Shown: positions 19,006 through 26,757 of the stretch, piece after piece
Layout: each line of letters begins with the position of its first letter
Position numbering within the stretch: position 1 is the stretch's first letter
DNA from: Pseudoalteromonas sp. MM1
Lineage (GTDB): Bacteria; Pseudomonadota; Gammaproteobacteria; Enterobacterales; Alteromonadaceae
Direction of reading: 5' to 3'
Length of the DNA stretch: 64,000 nt
Assembly (NCBI RefSeq): GCF_030296835.1
Contig: NZ_AP027922.1
Span: 1,302,001 to 1,366,000, forward strand
The notes under the pieces: model-generated
The model's input: the letters and a program-made list of their open reading frames with translations, nothing else
The model's database searches: none
What the model was told of the DNA's origin: nothing
Translations under genes and position numbers: made by a program

Positions 19006-19719
19006 ATGGCACGTAGACAAATAGTTTTAGATACAGAAACCACCGGCATCGACCCCAAACAGGGGCACCGCATTATAGAAATTGGGTGTGTAGAATTAGT
19101 AAACCGACGTTTAACCGGTAATAATTTTCATGTTTACATTAACCCACAACGCAGCATAGAAGAAGAAGCGATAGATGTTCATGGTATTACCAACGAATTT
19201 TTACGTGACAAACCACTTTACCGCGATATAGCGCAAGAGTTTTTTGACTACATTAAAGGTGCAGAGCTTGTAATACATAACGCCCCGTTCGATGTGGGCC
19301 ACATGGATAACGAATTTGCATTGCTTAACCAAGGCTACCCAAATACCCACGATTACTGCCAAGTTCTCGACACCCTTAAAATGGCGCGTGACTTGCATCC
19401 TGGTCAAAAGAACAACCTAGATGCTTTGTGCCGCCGTTACGATATAGATAACGCAAAACGAACATTGCACGGCGCATTACTGGATTCTGAAATTTTAGCC
19501 GATGTTTACCTAGCCATGACTGGCGGGCAAACCAAGCTAAACTTAAACCAAAATAAAGATGACGGCAGCGAGCAACAGACTGGCGGCATAAGACGCTTAA
19601 GTAGTGACAGAGCACCTTTGGTTGTATTGCGCGCAAACGATGCAGAGCAAAGCGCACACGAAGCACGACTAGATCTTGTAAACAAAGAAGGCGGCCACTG
19701 TTTATGGCGCGCTGAATAA
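19006..19719 (+). CDS. dnaQ: DNA polymerase III epsilon subunit (3'-5' proofreading exonuclease)
   Basis: DnaQ proofreads for the replicative polymerase. The DEDDh exonuclease motifs are clear: Exo I LDTETTGIDP near residue 8, Exo II IHNAPFDVGHMDNEF near 95, Exo III HGALLDSEILADVYL near 155. The C-terminal tail, after residue 180, should bind the alpha subunit. I chose the ATG at 19006 (237 aa) because MARRQIVLDTETTG is the family's start; an upstream ATG at 18901 lies inside rnhA. Confidence 0.95.
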   Translation: MARRQIVLDTETTGIDPKQGHRIIEIGCVELVNRRLTGNNFHVYINPQRSIEEEAIDVHGITNEFLRDKPLYRDIAQEFFDYIKGAELVIHNAPFDVGHMDNEFALLNQGYPNTHDYCQVLDTLKMARDLHPGQKNNLDALCRRYDIDNAKRTLHGALLDSEILADVYLAMTGGQTKLNLNQNKDDGSEQQTGGIRRLSSDRAPLVVLRANDAEQSAHEARLDLVNKEGGHCLWRAE

Positions 19720-19727
19720 GGCTAACT

Positions 19728-21098
19728 ATGAAAACGATGTATTTTATAACTGTACTGTGCGCTACCTCGCTGTTTAGCGCCAGTGCGTTTGCGGTTAAGC
19801 AAGTAGAGCTGCTTAAACGCGATGGCCAACAAAATGAAATACCGCTGCTAGATAACCGTTTTCGTATAGACAGCCAATTAGACGAAATAACCTTACTATT
19901 TTTTAGAAAGCCAGGTTCGCCTGCCGTTATTTTAGTCAGACCTGATGGTAGCAAGTATTTTGCTACTAACGCAGTTAAAGATCCTAACCTCGATTGGTTT
20001 GATGAACTTAGTTACGATTTAATCACCATAAAAAAGCCCATGGCTGGCCCATGGCAAGTTATAGGCCGCATTTTGCCCGACAGCCGCATTGTAGTGCTTG
20101 GTGAAGTGTCTTTAAAAGCGCAGCCGTTACCCCCTATGTTGTTTAGAGGTGAGACAATAAAAATAACGGGCGAAATTTTAAATGATGATGAGCCTATTGA
20201 TGCTAACTTATTCACAGAGGTAGTAAGCCTTAACGTTGACTTTGTGAGTACCAACGATGAAAGCTATGCAAACTTTGGTGCAGGCATTCAAGAGGTTGCA
20301 GAATTTAAAGACGATGGCCGCGGCTTTGACGAGCGCCCTAGAGATGGCGTATTCACAGGTGAGTTTAATTTAGACTTTCCTGCAGGGCAGTGGACGCCAG
20401 AACTCTATATAGCGACTCCTTTATTACAGCGACGGATAGTGCAAGACCCTATTATTGTGCATGAACCGCCATTTAAATCTGAAATAGCACTGGCAGAGCA
20501 AGATATCGACGATCACCTGCTAACTATTAATATAGATAGCAGTATAGTCAAACCCAACACCGTCATTGTGCAGGGGAAAATTTATTACCCTAATAATGAA
20601 GAGCAAATGTTTACCATTGATGCGCAAGCGGGTGATACACGCCAACTGGCAATTAAAAACTATGATTGGGGAAGATACAGCGTTGAACTGTCTGTTTTTG
20701 GCACTAATATAAACGGGCGTGAGTTTATGGCCACAATACCAACGTACAAATTCGAGATAGAAAGACCCATAGAAGCAGTGCCTGAAATAGACCCTGCTAC
20801 GCTTATTGATCAAAACCTCCCCCTAGAGACTGAGCCTGTAGAAGAAAAAATGGCCACTTCTACATTAGTGATTTTAATCTTAGGCTGTAATTTACTCATT
20901 TTATTGATAGGGTGGTTAGCAATTCGTATTTTTGTACAGAATAAACCGATTAAATTTAAAGTTAAGCTTCCTTTTTTAAAGAAAAAGAAAGCAGCTGATG
21001 ACGAAGTTGCCAGCGCGGATAAAAATCAAGTCGGCCAAAATGGCTCAAAAAGTGATAAATCAGGTGAAATTTTAAACCTTTCGATGTCAGATGACTAA
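19728..21098 (+). CDS. TIGR03503-like membrane-anchored exported protein
   Basis: A 456-aa protein with a signal peptide (cleavage near SASAFA), a large extracytoplasmic part, one membrane segment at about residues 375-400 (STLVILILGCNLLILLIGW) and a Lys-rich cytoplasmic tail. The periplasmic part has beta-rich stretches such as PAVILVRPDGSKYFA and DGVFTGEFNLDFPAGQWTPELY, which resemble the TIGR03503 family of Vibrio and Shewanella. Function unknown. It follows dnaQ by eight bases and probably shares its transcript. Confidence 0.7.
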   Translation: MKTMYFITVLCATSLFSASAFAVKQVELLKRDGQQNEIPLLDNRFRIDSQLDEITLLFFRKPGSPAVILVRPDGSKYFATNAVKDPNLDWFDELSYDLITIKKPMAGPWQVIGRILPDSRIVVLGEVSLKAQPLPPMLFRGETIKITGEILNDDEPIDANLFTEVVSLNVDFVSTNDESYANFGAGIQEVAEFKDDGRGFDERPRDGVFTGEFNLDFPAGQWTPELYIATPLLQRRIVQDPIIVHEPPFKSEIALAEQDIDDHLLTINIDSSIVKPNTVIVQGKIYYPNNEEQMFTIDAQAGDTRQLAIKNYDWGRYSVELSVFGTNINGREFMATIPTYKFEIERPIEAVPEIDPATLIDQNLPLETEPVEEKMATSTLVILILGCNLLILLIGWLAIRIFVQNKPIKFKVKLPFLKKKKAADDEVASADKNQVGQNGSKSDKSGEILNLSMSDD

Positions 21099-21125
21099 AA
21101 AACCTGTAAAAAAACAAAAAAGCCC

Positions 21126-21154
21126 TTGACGAAGTAGGGGCTGATTCGTATTAT
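21126..21154 (+). promoter_or_regulatory. Sigma-70 promoter of the tRNA-Asp array
   Basis: TTGACG (21126-21131) and TATTAT (21149-21154) are separated by exactly 17 bases. The stretch after the -10 box (TCACGCCGC) is GC-rich, like the discriminators of stable-RNA promoters under stringent control. Transcription would start about 35 bases before the first tRNA. Confidence 0.75.
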
Positions 21155-21196
21155 TCACGCCGCTGCAAAGGGAGACCTAAGCAGAAACGAAAATGC

Positions 21197-21273
21197 GGAG
21201 TGGTAGTTCAGTTGGTTAGAATACCGGCCTGTCACGCCGGGGGTCGCGGGTTCGAGTCCCGTCCACTCCGCCA
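21197..21273 (+). tRNA. tRNA-Asp (GTC), copy 1
   Basis: A 77-nt cloverleaf with a 7-bp acceptor stem (GGAGTGG / CCACTCC), anticodon GTC in the loop CTGTCAC, T arm GGGTTCGAGTCCC and an encoded CCA end. All seven copies are identical. Confidence 0.98.
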
Positions 21274-21300
21274 ATTTTCGACAATTTGTAAGTAGACGCT

Positions 21301-21377
21301 GGAGTGGTAGTTCAGTTGGTTAGAATACCGGCCTGTCACGCCGGGGGTCGCGGGTTCGAGTCCCGTCCACTCCGCCA
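21301..21377 (+). tRNA. tRNA-Asp (GTC), copy 2
   Basis: Identical to copy 1, with encoded CCA; 27 bases separate them. Flanking arms TGTAAGT and ACTTACA are complementary. Confidence 0.98.
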
Positions 21378-21418
21378 ACACTTACACAACATATGGTTGT
21401 AAAACATATTCTTATTAT

Positions 21419-21495
21419 GGAGTGGTAGTTCAGTTGGTTAGAATACCGGCCTGTCACGCCGGGGGTCGCGGGTTCGAGTCCCGTCCACTCCGCCA
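21419..21495 (+). tRNA. tRNA-Asp (GTC), copy 3
   Basis: Identical to copy 1, with encoded CCA; 41 bases from copy 2. Flanking arms TTCTTAT and ATAAGAA are complementary. Confidence 0.98.
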
Positions 21496-21526
21496 ATAAG
21501 AAAAAATAACAGTTTAAATATGCGCT

Positions 21527-21603
21527 GGAGTGGTAGTTCAGTTGGTTAGAATACCGGCCTGTCACGCCGGGGGTCGCGGGTTCGAGTCCCGTCCACTCCG
21601 CCA
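21527..21603 (+). tRNA. tRNA-Asp (GTC), copy 4
   Basis: Identical to copy 1, with encoded CCA; 31 bases from copy 3. Flanking arms GTTTAAATA and TATTTAAAC are complementary. Confidence 0.98.
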
Positions 21604-21640
21604 CTATTTAAACAACGTTATGTTACAAAATTTGTATGCT

Positions 21641-21717
21641 GGAGTGGTAGTTCAGTTGGTTAGAATACCGGCCTGTCACGCCGGGGGTCGCGGGTTCGAG
21701 TCCCGTCCACTCCGCCA
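21641..21717 (+). tRNA. tRNA-Asp (GTC), copy 5
   Basis: Identical to copy 1, with encoded CCA; 37 bases from copy 4. Flanking arms AAATTTGT and ACAAATTT are complementary. Confidence 0.98.
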
Positions 21718-21754
21718 ACAAATTTAGTAATGACAAGTAAAATGATATCTCTGC

Positions 21755-21831
21755 GGAGTGGTAGTTCAGTTGGTTAGAATACCGGCCTGTCACGCCGGGG
21801 GTCGCGGGTTCGAGTCCCGTCCACTCCGCCA
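21755..21831 (+). tRNA. tRNA-Asp (GTC), copy 6
   Basis: Identical to copy 1, with encoded CCA; 37 bases from copy 5. Flanking arms ATGATATC and GATATCGT pair with one G-T wobble. Confidence 0.98.
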
Positions 21832-21884
21832 TTTGATATCGTAATAAAATTAGTAAGTGCATTACCCCATGCACATACCACTGC

Positions 21885-21961
21885 GGAGTGGTAGTTCAGT
21901 TGGTTAGAATACCGGCCTGTCACGCCGGGGGTCGCGGGTTCGAGTCCCGTCCACTCCGCCA
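21885..21961 (+). tRNA. tRNA-Asp (GTC), copy 7
   Basis: Identical to copy 1, with encoded CCA; 53 bases from copy 6. Unlike the others it has separate hairpins on each side (GTGCAT-TACCCC-ATGCAC at 21857-21874 before it). Confidence 0.98.
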
Positions 21962-21984
21962 CTTGTTATTTCCTCAATAACAAG
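21962..21984 (+). terminator. Hairpin at the end of the tRNA-Asp array
   Basis: A perfect 9-bp stem CTTGTTATT / AATAACAAG with loop TCCTC starts directly after the last CCA. It lacks a strong T run, so it may be a processing or protective hairpin rather than a classic terminator. Confidence 0.45.
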
Positions 21985-22027
21985 CAATAAATAATTTCCT
22001 TATTAACTAATCTAAATATAATTTTTT

Positions 22028-22055
22028 ATCTGCTATCTGCTATCTGCTATCTGCT
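22028..22055. repeat. Four tandem copies of a 7-base unit
   Basis: ATCTGCT is repeated four times without error in the gap between the tRNA array and the XRE gene. It is a simple-sequence repeat that could vary in copy number; nothing else is visible in 21985-22150. Confidence 0.8.
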
Positions 22056-22175
22056 AAAAAATCGACTACTTAATGCTAACCTGCTAATATTCCTGCCTAT
22101 TCTTTAATATTCAGCTTCTTATATCTGCATGAATAGCCAAGAATCTAGTCTCACTTTAAAAAAGGAAGCACTAAA

Positions 22176-22895
22176 ATGAGCACACTAGGTCAACAATTAA
22201 AGCAGCTTAGAAATAATAAAAAATTGAGCCAACCTGAATTTGCAGAACAAGTGGGGATAGAACAGAGTTATTTATCAAAACTTGAAAATGATAAATCAAT
22301 TCCCTCGAATGAAATATTTAGATCTTTATTGATTGCATTAGATCTTTCAATTGATGAGTTTATGAAGCCGCTAGTATCGAGTCACGATAAAGCTAGGCTG
22401 ATGCAAATACCCGATGTAGAAGTGTGGTTTAAAAGTAAAGCTGTAAAGAGTTCTGCTGCACAGCGAAAAATTATATACCTCGCTATGTTTTTGATTGCTT
22501 TTGGCTGTGCACTATTTTATGCAGGCCATAAAAATTATGTGTTTAATGAACGTTTTTATGAGTATCGCTCAATTGGAATTATTAAAAATGATGAACCACT
22601 CAATGTTTTCAATCATTGGAAAGATTATATAATAGATCCCAGTGTTGAAAAGCGTACAGCAAAACTTAAAGAGATGCTTGCTAGGCGTGTTGAACTTTTT
22701 AAACTAATGGATGAATATATCGGTGAATCATTTATCGAAGAAGTGACAGATGGTAAACGTGTTTATACAACAAATGCTGTCCCACGCTACATATCACATG
22801 CAGGTAATACCTGGCTTGAGTTTATTGGATTATTTGCAGCTGTTTTTGGTTTAGTTCTGGCGGTATTAGAACCAAAATTAACGCGTCACCCATAA
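22176..22895 (+). CDS. XRE-family regulator with two membrane segments
   Basis: The first 65 residues are a Cro/CI-type helix-turn-helix (LGQQLKQLRNNKKLSQPEFAEQVGIEQSYLSKLENDK). Two hydrophobic segments follow, at about 97-117 (IIYLAMFLIAFGCALFYAG) and 212-231 (LEFIGLFAAVFGLVLAVLE), bracketing a roughly 95-residue domain that would face the periplasm. This fits a membrane-tethered DNA-binding regulator sensing an extracytoplasmic signal. AAAAAAGGAAG precedes the ATG. It stands alone between the tRNA array and the S9 peptidase; its target is unknown. Confidence 0.8.
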   Translation: MSTLGQQLKQLRNNKKLSQPEFAEQVGIEQSYLSKLENDKSIPSNEIFRSLLIALDLSIDEFMKPLVSSHDKARLMQIPDVEVWFKSKAVKSSAAQRKIIYLAMFLIAFGCALFYAGHKNYVFNERFYEYRSIGIIKNDEPLNVFNHWKDYIIDPSVEKRTAKLKEMLARRVELFKLMDEYIGESFIEEVTDGKRVYTTNAVPRYISHAGNTWLEFIGLFAAVFGLVLAVLEPKLTRHP

Positions 22896-22963
22896 AAAGC
22901 TGTATGCGACCAAGCACACAGCTCTTATATTAATTTTAGCCCATAGTTGTATGGGCTTAAGCG

Positions 22964-24886
22964 CTATTTTAGATAGGTATCTAAAAAGTTTAAATAGGCA
23001 TTAGATGCACTAATACGATTTTCTTTTTTAGTAAAACCATGGCCTTCATCTTCAAACAATACATACTCTACTGGTACGCCATTGGCTTTGACTGCGGCAA
23101 CGAGTTCATCGCTTTCAACTTGTAAAACGCGCGGATCGTTAGCGCCTTGTATTACCATTAAAGGTTTTGTAATATTTTTAGCATGAAATAGTGGCGATAT
23201 AGCCCGGTGACGCTCACCATCTGTTACAGGGTCGCCCATTTCATCGTATAAGGCCTTTTTAAAACTCTCCCACCATGGTGGAATTGAGTTAAGTGTTCTT
23301 ACCCAGTTAGTCACCCCAAAAATATTAATACCTACTTTGAATTCTTCTGGTTCAAAGGCAAGTGCAGCTGCGGTCATAAACCCGCCGTAACTACCTCCCA
23401 TAATGCCAATTTTTTCGCTATCGACCCAATCTAAACTTTGAAGATGCTTTTTACCGTACACTATATCTTGTAAGTCATCTGTGCCGTGCTTTTTATCATC
23501 CAAATGAAAAAATGTTTTACCGTACCCTGAACTACCCCGGTTATTTACGGCAAAAATAGCATAACCATGATTAACTAAATGTTGTAGCATTGCTCTATAA
23601 CCAGTACGGCTTTGCCCACCAGGGCCGCCATGCACCCACACCAGCGCAGGTACTTTATTGTTTCTATTGGCTTGTTTTGGTTTATACAACACGCCTGGAA
23701 CTTCTAAGCCATCAAAGCTTTTAAAGCGAACGATAGTGCTCTCTACTAAGTCGCTTTGATCTATATCTTTACTTAGTGTGTTGGTAAGCTGCTTAGCGTT
23801 ATTATTACCCACTTGCCAAACAAATAAATTACTTGGGGATGTGTCAGAGTTCAAATAAAACGCCATGGTTTTCTCGTCACTTGAGAAATTTACACTGCGT
23901 AAATTACCATTGGGTAGGGTGGGCATAGCGACTTGTTTACCTGTACGAGTATCTAAAATAGTTACTTTAGTACTGGCATCGGCATTTACTCCACTTACTT
24001 GGTAGCGTCCAGACTTAGAAAAATAAATAAAGTTTACGTCCCATTCATCTTCTAAAGCCGGTGTATGTTTGCCTGTGGCTAATTCATAGCGCCACACTTG
24101 TGAAAACTCACCTTTTGCGTCCGTAGAGTAGTATAAATATTTACCGTCAGTAGAGAAGGTTTCAGGTGTATATTGTGCGGGACCATCATGCTTAGATATA
24201 AGTTGTGGTTTAAGGGATTTTTTATAAGTGTCGAGAATGTATGTATCACTGTCTTTATTGGTATTATTTTTAGATAAAGCAATAAAGCGTCCATCAGGGC
24301 TAATGGCGCCAACATCTAATCCGAGTTCATTTTGATAAACAGGAGACATTTCATAGGTTTCACTATCTACGCGATATAAATCCATAAATTTAGCATCACG
24401 CTGATTGCTGGTGATAAAAAATTGGCTGCCATCTTTTGTAAAACCTGCAAAGCCAGCTCGTGTTTCATCGCCAGGGGTTAAATCTTTGATTGAACCGTCA
24501 ACTTCACGCACGTAAATATGGTAGCGCTCGTTACCGCCTGAGTCTTTGGTAAATAATACGCGCTCATCATTAGGGAAGTAGCGTACAGGGTAGGTACTGT
24601 CTTTAAAATTGGTTAAGCGTTCTTTACTGCCTGTTTTAACATCGACCTCATATAAACTATAAATACCGCTTTCATCGCTACTAACTAAAACTTTATCACC
24701 ACTTGGTGAAAAACTACTGCCCATAATAGAGGTGGTGTCAAAAAAAGTTTTTGCGTCGTAGGCTTTTACTTGTTGTGCTTGCTCAGTTTTCACAGTGCTA
24801 GAGACTAAAATAGTAGATTGATTGCAACCCGCTAATGCAAGAGATACAGCACAGGTAATACAGGCAAGTTGGAGGGCTTTTTTCAT
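22964..24886 (-). CDS. S9-family prolyl oligopeptidase-like lipoprotein
   Basis: A 640-aa serine peptidase, predicted lipoprotein (LALAGC, Cys21). Residues of about 40-380 are WD40-like beta-propeller repeats (SPDGRFIALSKNN, SSDEKTMAFYLNSD); the C-terminal alpha/beta hydrolase domain has the nucleophile in IGIMGGSYGGFMTAAAL, the acid in QGANDPRVLQVES and the His in FEDEGHGFTKKEN. It would release short peptides, perhaps acyl- or dipeptidyl-type, in the periplasm. The ATG follows AAGGAATGTACCT. It diverges from the ABC gene at 25054. Confidence 0.9.
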   Translation of the reverse strand: MKKALQLACITCAVSLALAGCNQSTILVSSTVKTEQAQQVKAYDAKTFFDTTSIMGSSFSPSGDKVLVSSDESGIYSLYEVDVKTGSKERLTNFKDSTYPVRYFPNDERVLFTKDSGGNERYHIYVREVDGSIKDLTPGDETRAGFAGFTKDGSQFFITSNQRDAKFMDLYRVDSETYEMSPVYQNELGLDVGAISPDGRFIALSKNNTNKDSDTYILDTYKKSLKPQLISKHDGPAQYTPETFSTDGKYLYYSTDAKGEFSQVWRYELATGKHTPALEDEWDVNFIYFSKSGRYQVSGVNADASTKVTILDTRTGKQVAMPTLPNGNLRSVNFSSDEKTMAFYLNSDTSPSNLFVWQVGNNNAKQLTNTLSKDIDQSDLVESTIVRFKSFDGLEVPGVLYKPKQANRNNKVPALVWVHGGPGGQSRTGYRAMLQHLVNHGYAIFAVNNRGSSGYGKTFFHLDDKKHGTDDLQDIVYGKKHLQSLDWVDSEKIGIMGGSYGGFMTAAALAFEPEEFKVGINIFGVTNWVRTLNSIPPWWESFKKALYDEMGDPVTDGERHRAISPLFHAKNITKPLMVIQGANDPRVLQVESDELVAAVKANGVPVEYVLFEDEGHGFTKKENRISASNAYLNFLDTYLK

Positions 24887-25053
24887 AGGTACATTCCTTG
24901 GTTTATAGTTATGTTTTCATTTAGAAGTGTTAACCGAACGTTTTTCAAACGCAAGTATTTATGATATGCAAATAGTAATAAAGTGTTACAAACCATAAAT
25001 CGTTTTTATATAAGTATTCGCTATAATGATAACTCGTTGAAAAGTGAGTATTT

Positions 25054-25644
25054 ATGATAGAAGTCATTGGGTTACATAAACAGTTTGCTGAAAACATATT
25101 GTACAATGGTTATAACGTGCGATTCTGTGCACCTAAAATATGCATCGAGGCACCTAATGGCCAAGGGAAAACCACGCTATTGATGATGTTAGCGGGGCTT
25201 GAGACTTACGAAAGTGGTGAGCTTTTGTTTTCTGGAAACGCATTAACCGAACCACATAAGCAAGTTGCTATAGCCTCCGACAGTATTGCTTTACCCCCCT
25301 TCTTAACAGCAAAGCAAATAATTAACTTATCTTCAAATACATTTGGCTGTTGTTGGCCAACAGCTATAGTTGATGGATTTAGTTTTAATGAATTTCTAAA
25401 TACACGCTTTGACGCCCTATCATCAGGTAATCAAAAGAAATGTCAGTTAATTTTAGCGCTTATGCGCGATGCACCGTATTTACTGTTAGATGAACCCAGT
25501 GCAGCGCTTGATCAAGCGAGTATTGAGTATTTATTAATTTTACTTGATAAGTATTTAATCGATAAGCCAAGCGGACAGATAATTATAACCTGTCACGAAC
25601 CTGCACCATTTATTAAACATAGCTTTGAGTGTATGCCTTTATGA
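25054..25644 (+). CDS. Short ABC transporter ATP-binding protein
   Basis: A 196-aa ATPase, smaller than most ABC subunits. Walker A is APNGQGKTTLL (near residue 32), the signature loop is LSSGNQKKCQLILAL and Walker B is PYLLLDEPSAALD; a switch His is in IIITCHEPAPF. The form resembles the ATPases of CcmA-like or ABC-2 exporters. Its stop overlaps the start of the next gene in ATGA, so they form a transporter pair. Substrate unknown. Confidence 0.85.
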   Translation: MIEVIGLHKQFAENILYNGYNVRFCAPKICIEAPNGQGKTTLLMMLAGLETYESGELLFSGNALTEPHKQVAIASDSIALPPFLTAKQIINLSSNTFGCCWPTAIVDGFSFNEFLNTRFDALSSGNQKKCQLILALMRDAPYLLLDEPSAALDQASIEYLLILLDKYLIDKPSGQIIITCHEPAPFIKHSFECMPL

Positions 25645-26753
25645 TTGCAAATTTAAAACAATCGATTGGCCAATATCGCTCTTTTATGGATTATCGTTTT
25701 CAGGCATACAAGACTGAACTTACACAATTATTATTACAACTGAAAAGCTTTGGGCTGTTATTTTTAGTGGTGTTAGGCTCGTCAATACTAGGTTTAATAT
25801 TACTACTATTTTTAGGGCTTGGAAAAATTATTGATAGTAGTGATGCACCTCAATATGGTGCGCAGATGGCTTGGCTGTATTTGTTGCTACAAAGTGTAAT
25901 GTTAAGCGCGATGAAGTCCGCAATAAAAAACTCTGCCCAACGAGCGTTTCAACAAACATTAGTAAAGCCGTATTGGCTTGGTTTGATGGATATAAAGCTT
26001 TTGCTGTTAAGTCATGGCTGGTTGATTGCAAGCCTTGTTATCGCGGTTGATCTGAGCATAAACCAGTGGCTCAAAGTGCCGCATTTTTTGGTGTTTATAC
26101 TATTACAATTTATCCTCGGCATTTTATGTTTATACAAACCATTAGCGCTTGTTTATGGATTTTTGTTATCCGCAATATGGCTAATGCTACCGTTTGATGT
26201 AACTCCACTGATTTATCAGTGTGGCTTTGTGCTGTTATTTGCCTTAAGTACCTCAATGGCACCTTTTAATTTTGCAGCTAAGTTAGATCTGAGCTCACTT
26301 ACAGGCTTTTGGCTAATGTTTTTTATACATAACAGTTGGACTTTGATTTGGCGAGGAGCTTTATTGTTGTGCGTATTTATGGCATCTGAGGTATTACTAC
26401 AAGAGCGCGCTAATTTAGCTGTTATATTCAGTATTTTGTCACTTGCTTTTGTGGTGTTGTTTAGTAGCTCATTACAATTTGATTGTAGTCGTCTACATCA
26501 GCAATATAGTGTATTTTTTAAAATGCAGAATAAGCAAACGGCATTTTTTATTGGCCAATTTTTTCCTAGTATAATTGTGCTCTTACTATCGCTTATTGTT
26601 TTTTTTGCTTTATACAACCAAGCAAGTGGTTTGTTGCTATTAAGTGGTATTGTTTGGTGCTTATTGCAACAAGTTATAGCACAAAAAAAACCAGCGCATT
26701 ATGCGCTGGTTTGGATGATCACAACAGGCGGGCTGTTGGCTACGTTAACCTAA
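25641..26753 (+). CDS. Polytopic membrane protein, likely partner permease of the ABC ATPase
   Basis: A 370-aa protein of roughly ten hydrophobic segments (for example LLFLVVLGSSILGLILLLFL and ALVYGFLLSAIWLMLPF), with no family that I recognise. The ATG at 25641 sits in an ATGA overlap with the ATPase gene, so it is probably the membrane half of that transporter. Its last 70 bases contain a hairpin that, on the other strand, forms the terminator of fadE. Confidence 0.75.
   Translation: MIANLKQSIGQYRSFMDYRFQAYKTELTQLLLQLKSFGLLFLVVLGSSILGLILLLFLGLGKIIDSSDAPQYGAQMAWLYLLLQSVMLSAMKSAIKNSAQRAFQQTLVKPYWLGLMDIKLLLLSHGWLIASLVIAVDLSINQWLKVPHFLVFILLQFILGILCLYKPLALVYGFLLSAIWLMLPFDVTPLIYQCGFVLLFALSTSMAPFNFAAKLDLSSLTGFWLMFFIHNSWTLIWRGALLLCVFMASEVLLQERANLAVIFSILSLAFVVLFSSSLQFDCSRLHQQYSVFFKMQNKQTAFFIGQFFPSIIVLLLSLIVFFALYNQASGLLLLSGIVWCLLQQVIAQKKPAHYALVWMITTGGLLATLT
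26683..26712 (-). terminator. fadE terminator inside the permease coding region
   Basis: On the minus strand AAACCAGCGC / GCGCTGGTTT (10-bp stem, 5-nt loop) is followed by a run of eight T. It lies 46 bases past the fadE stop but within the 3' end of the opposing permease gene. Confidence 0.8.
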
Positions 26754-26757
26754 CAGG

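Noticed and set aside
21320..21962. Four open frames across the tRNA array, one forward and three reverse
   Set aside because: They are the translations of tRNA-Asp sequence and its complement, repeated with each copy. The repeated reverse peptide AEWTGLEPATPGVTGRYSNQ is a well-known false prediction over tRNA-Asp.
22028..22055. Short tandem repeats as a possible CRISPR array
   Set aside because: A 7-base unit with no spacers is a simple tandem repeat, not a CRISPR; no cas gene is nearby.
21188..22895. Integration site of a genomic island next to tRNA-Asp
   Set aside because: No integrase and no second partial tRNA copy are present; only one unusual gene lies beyond the array.
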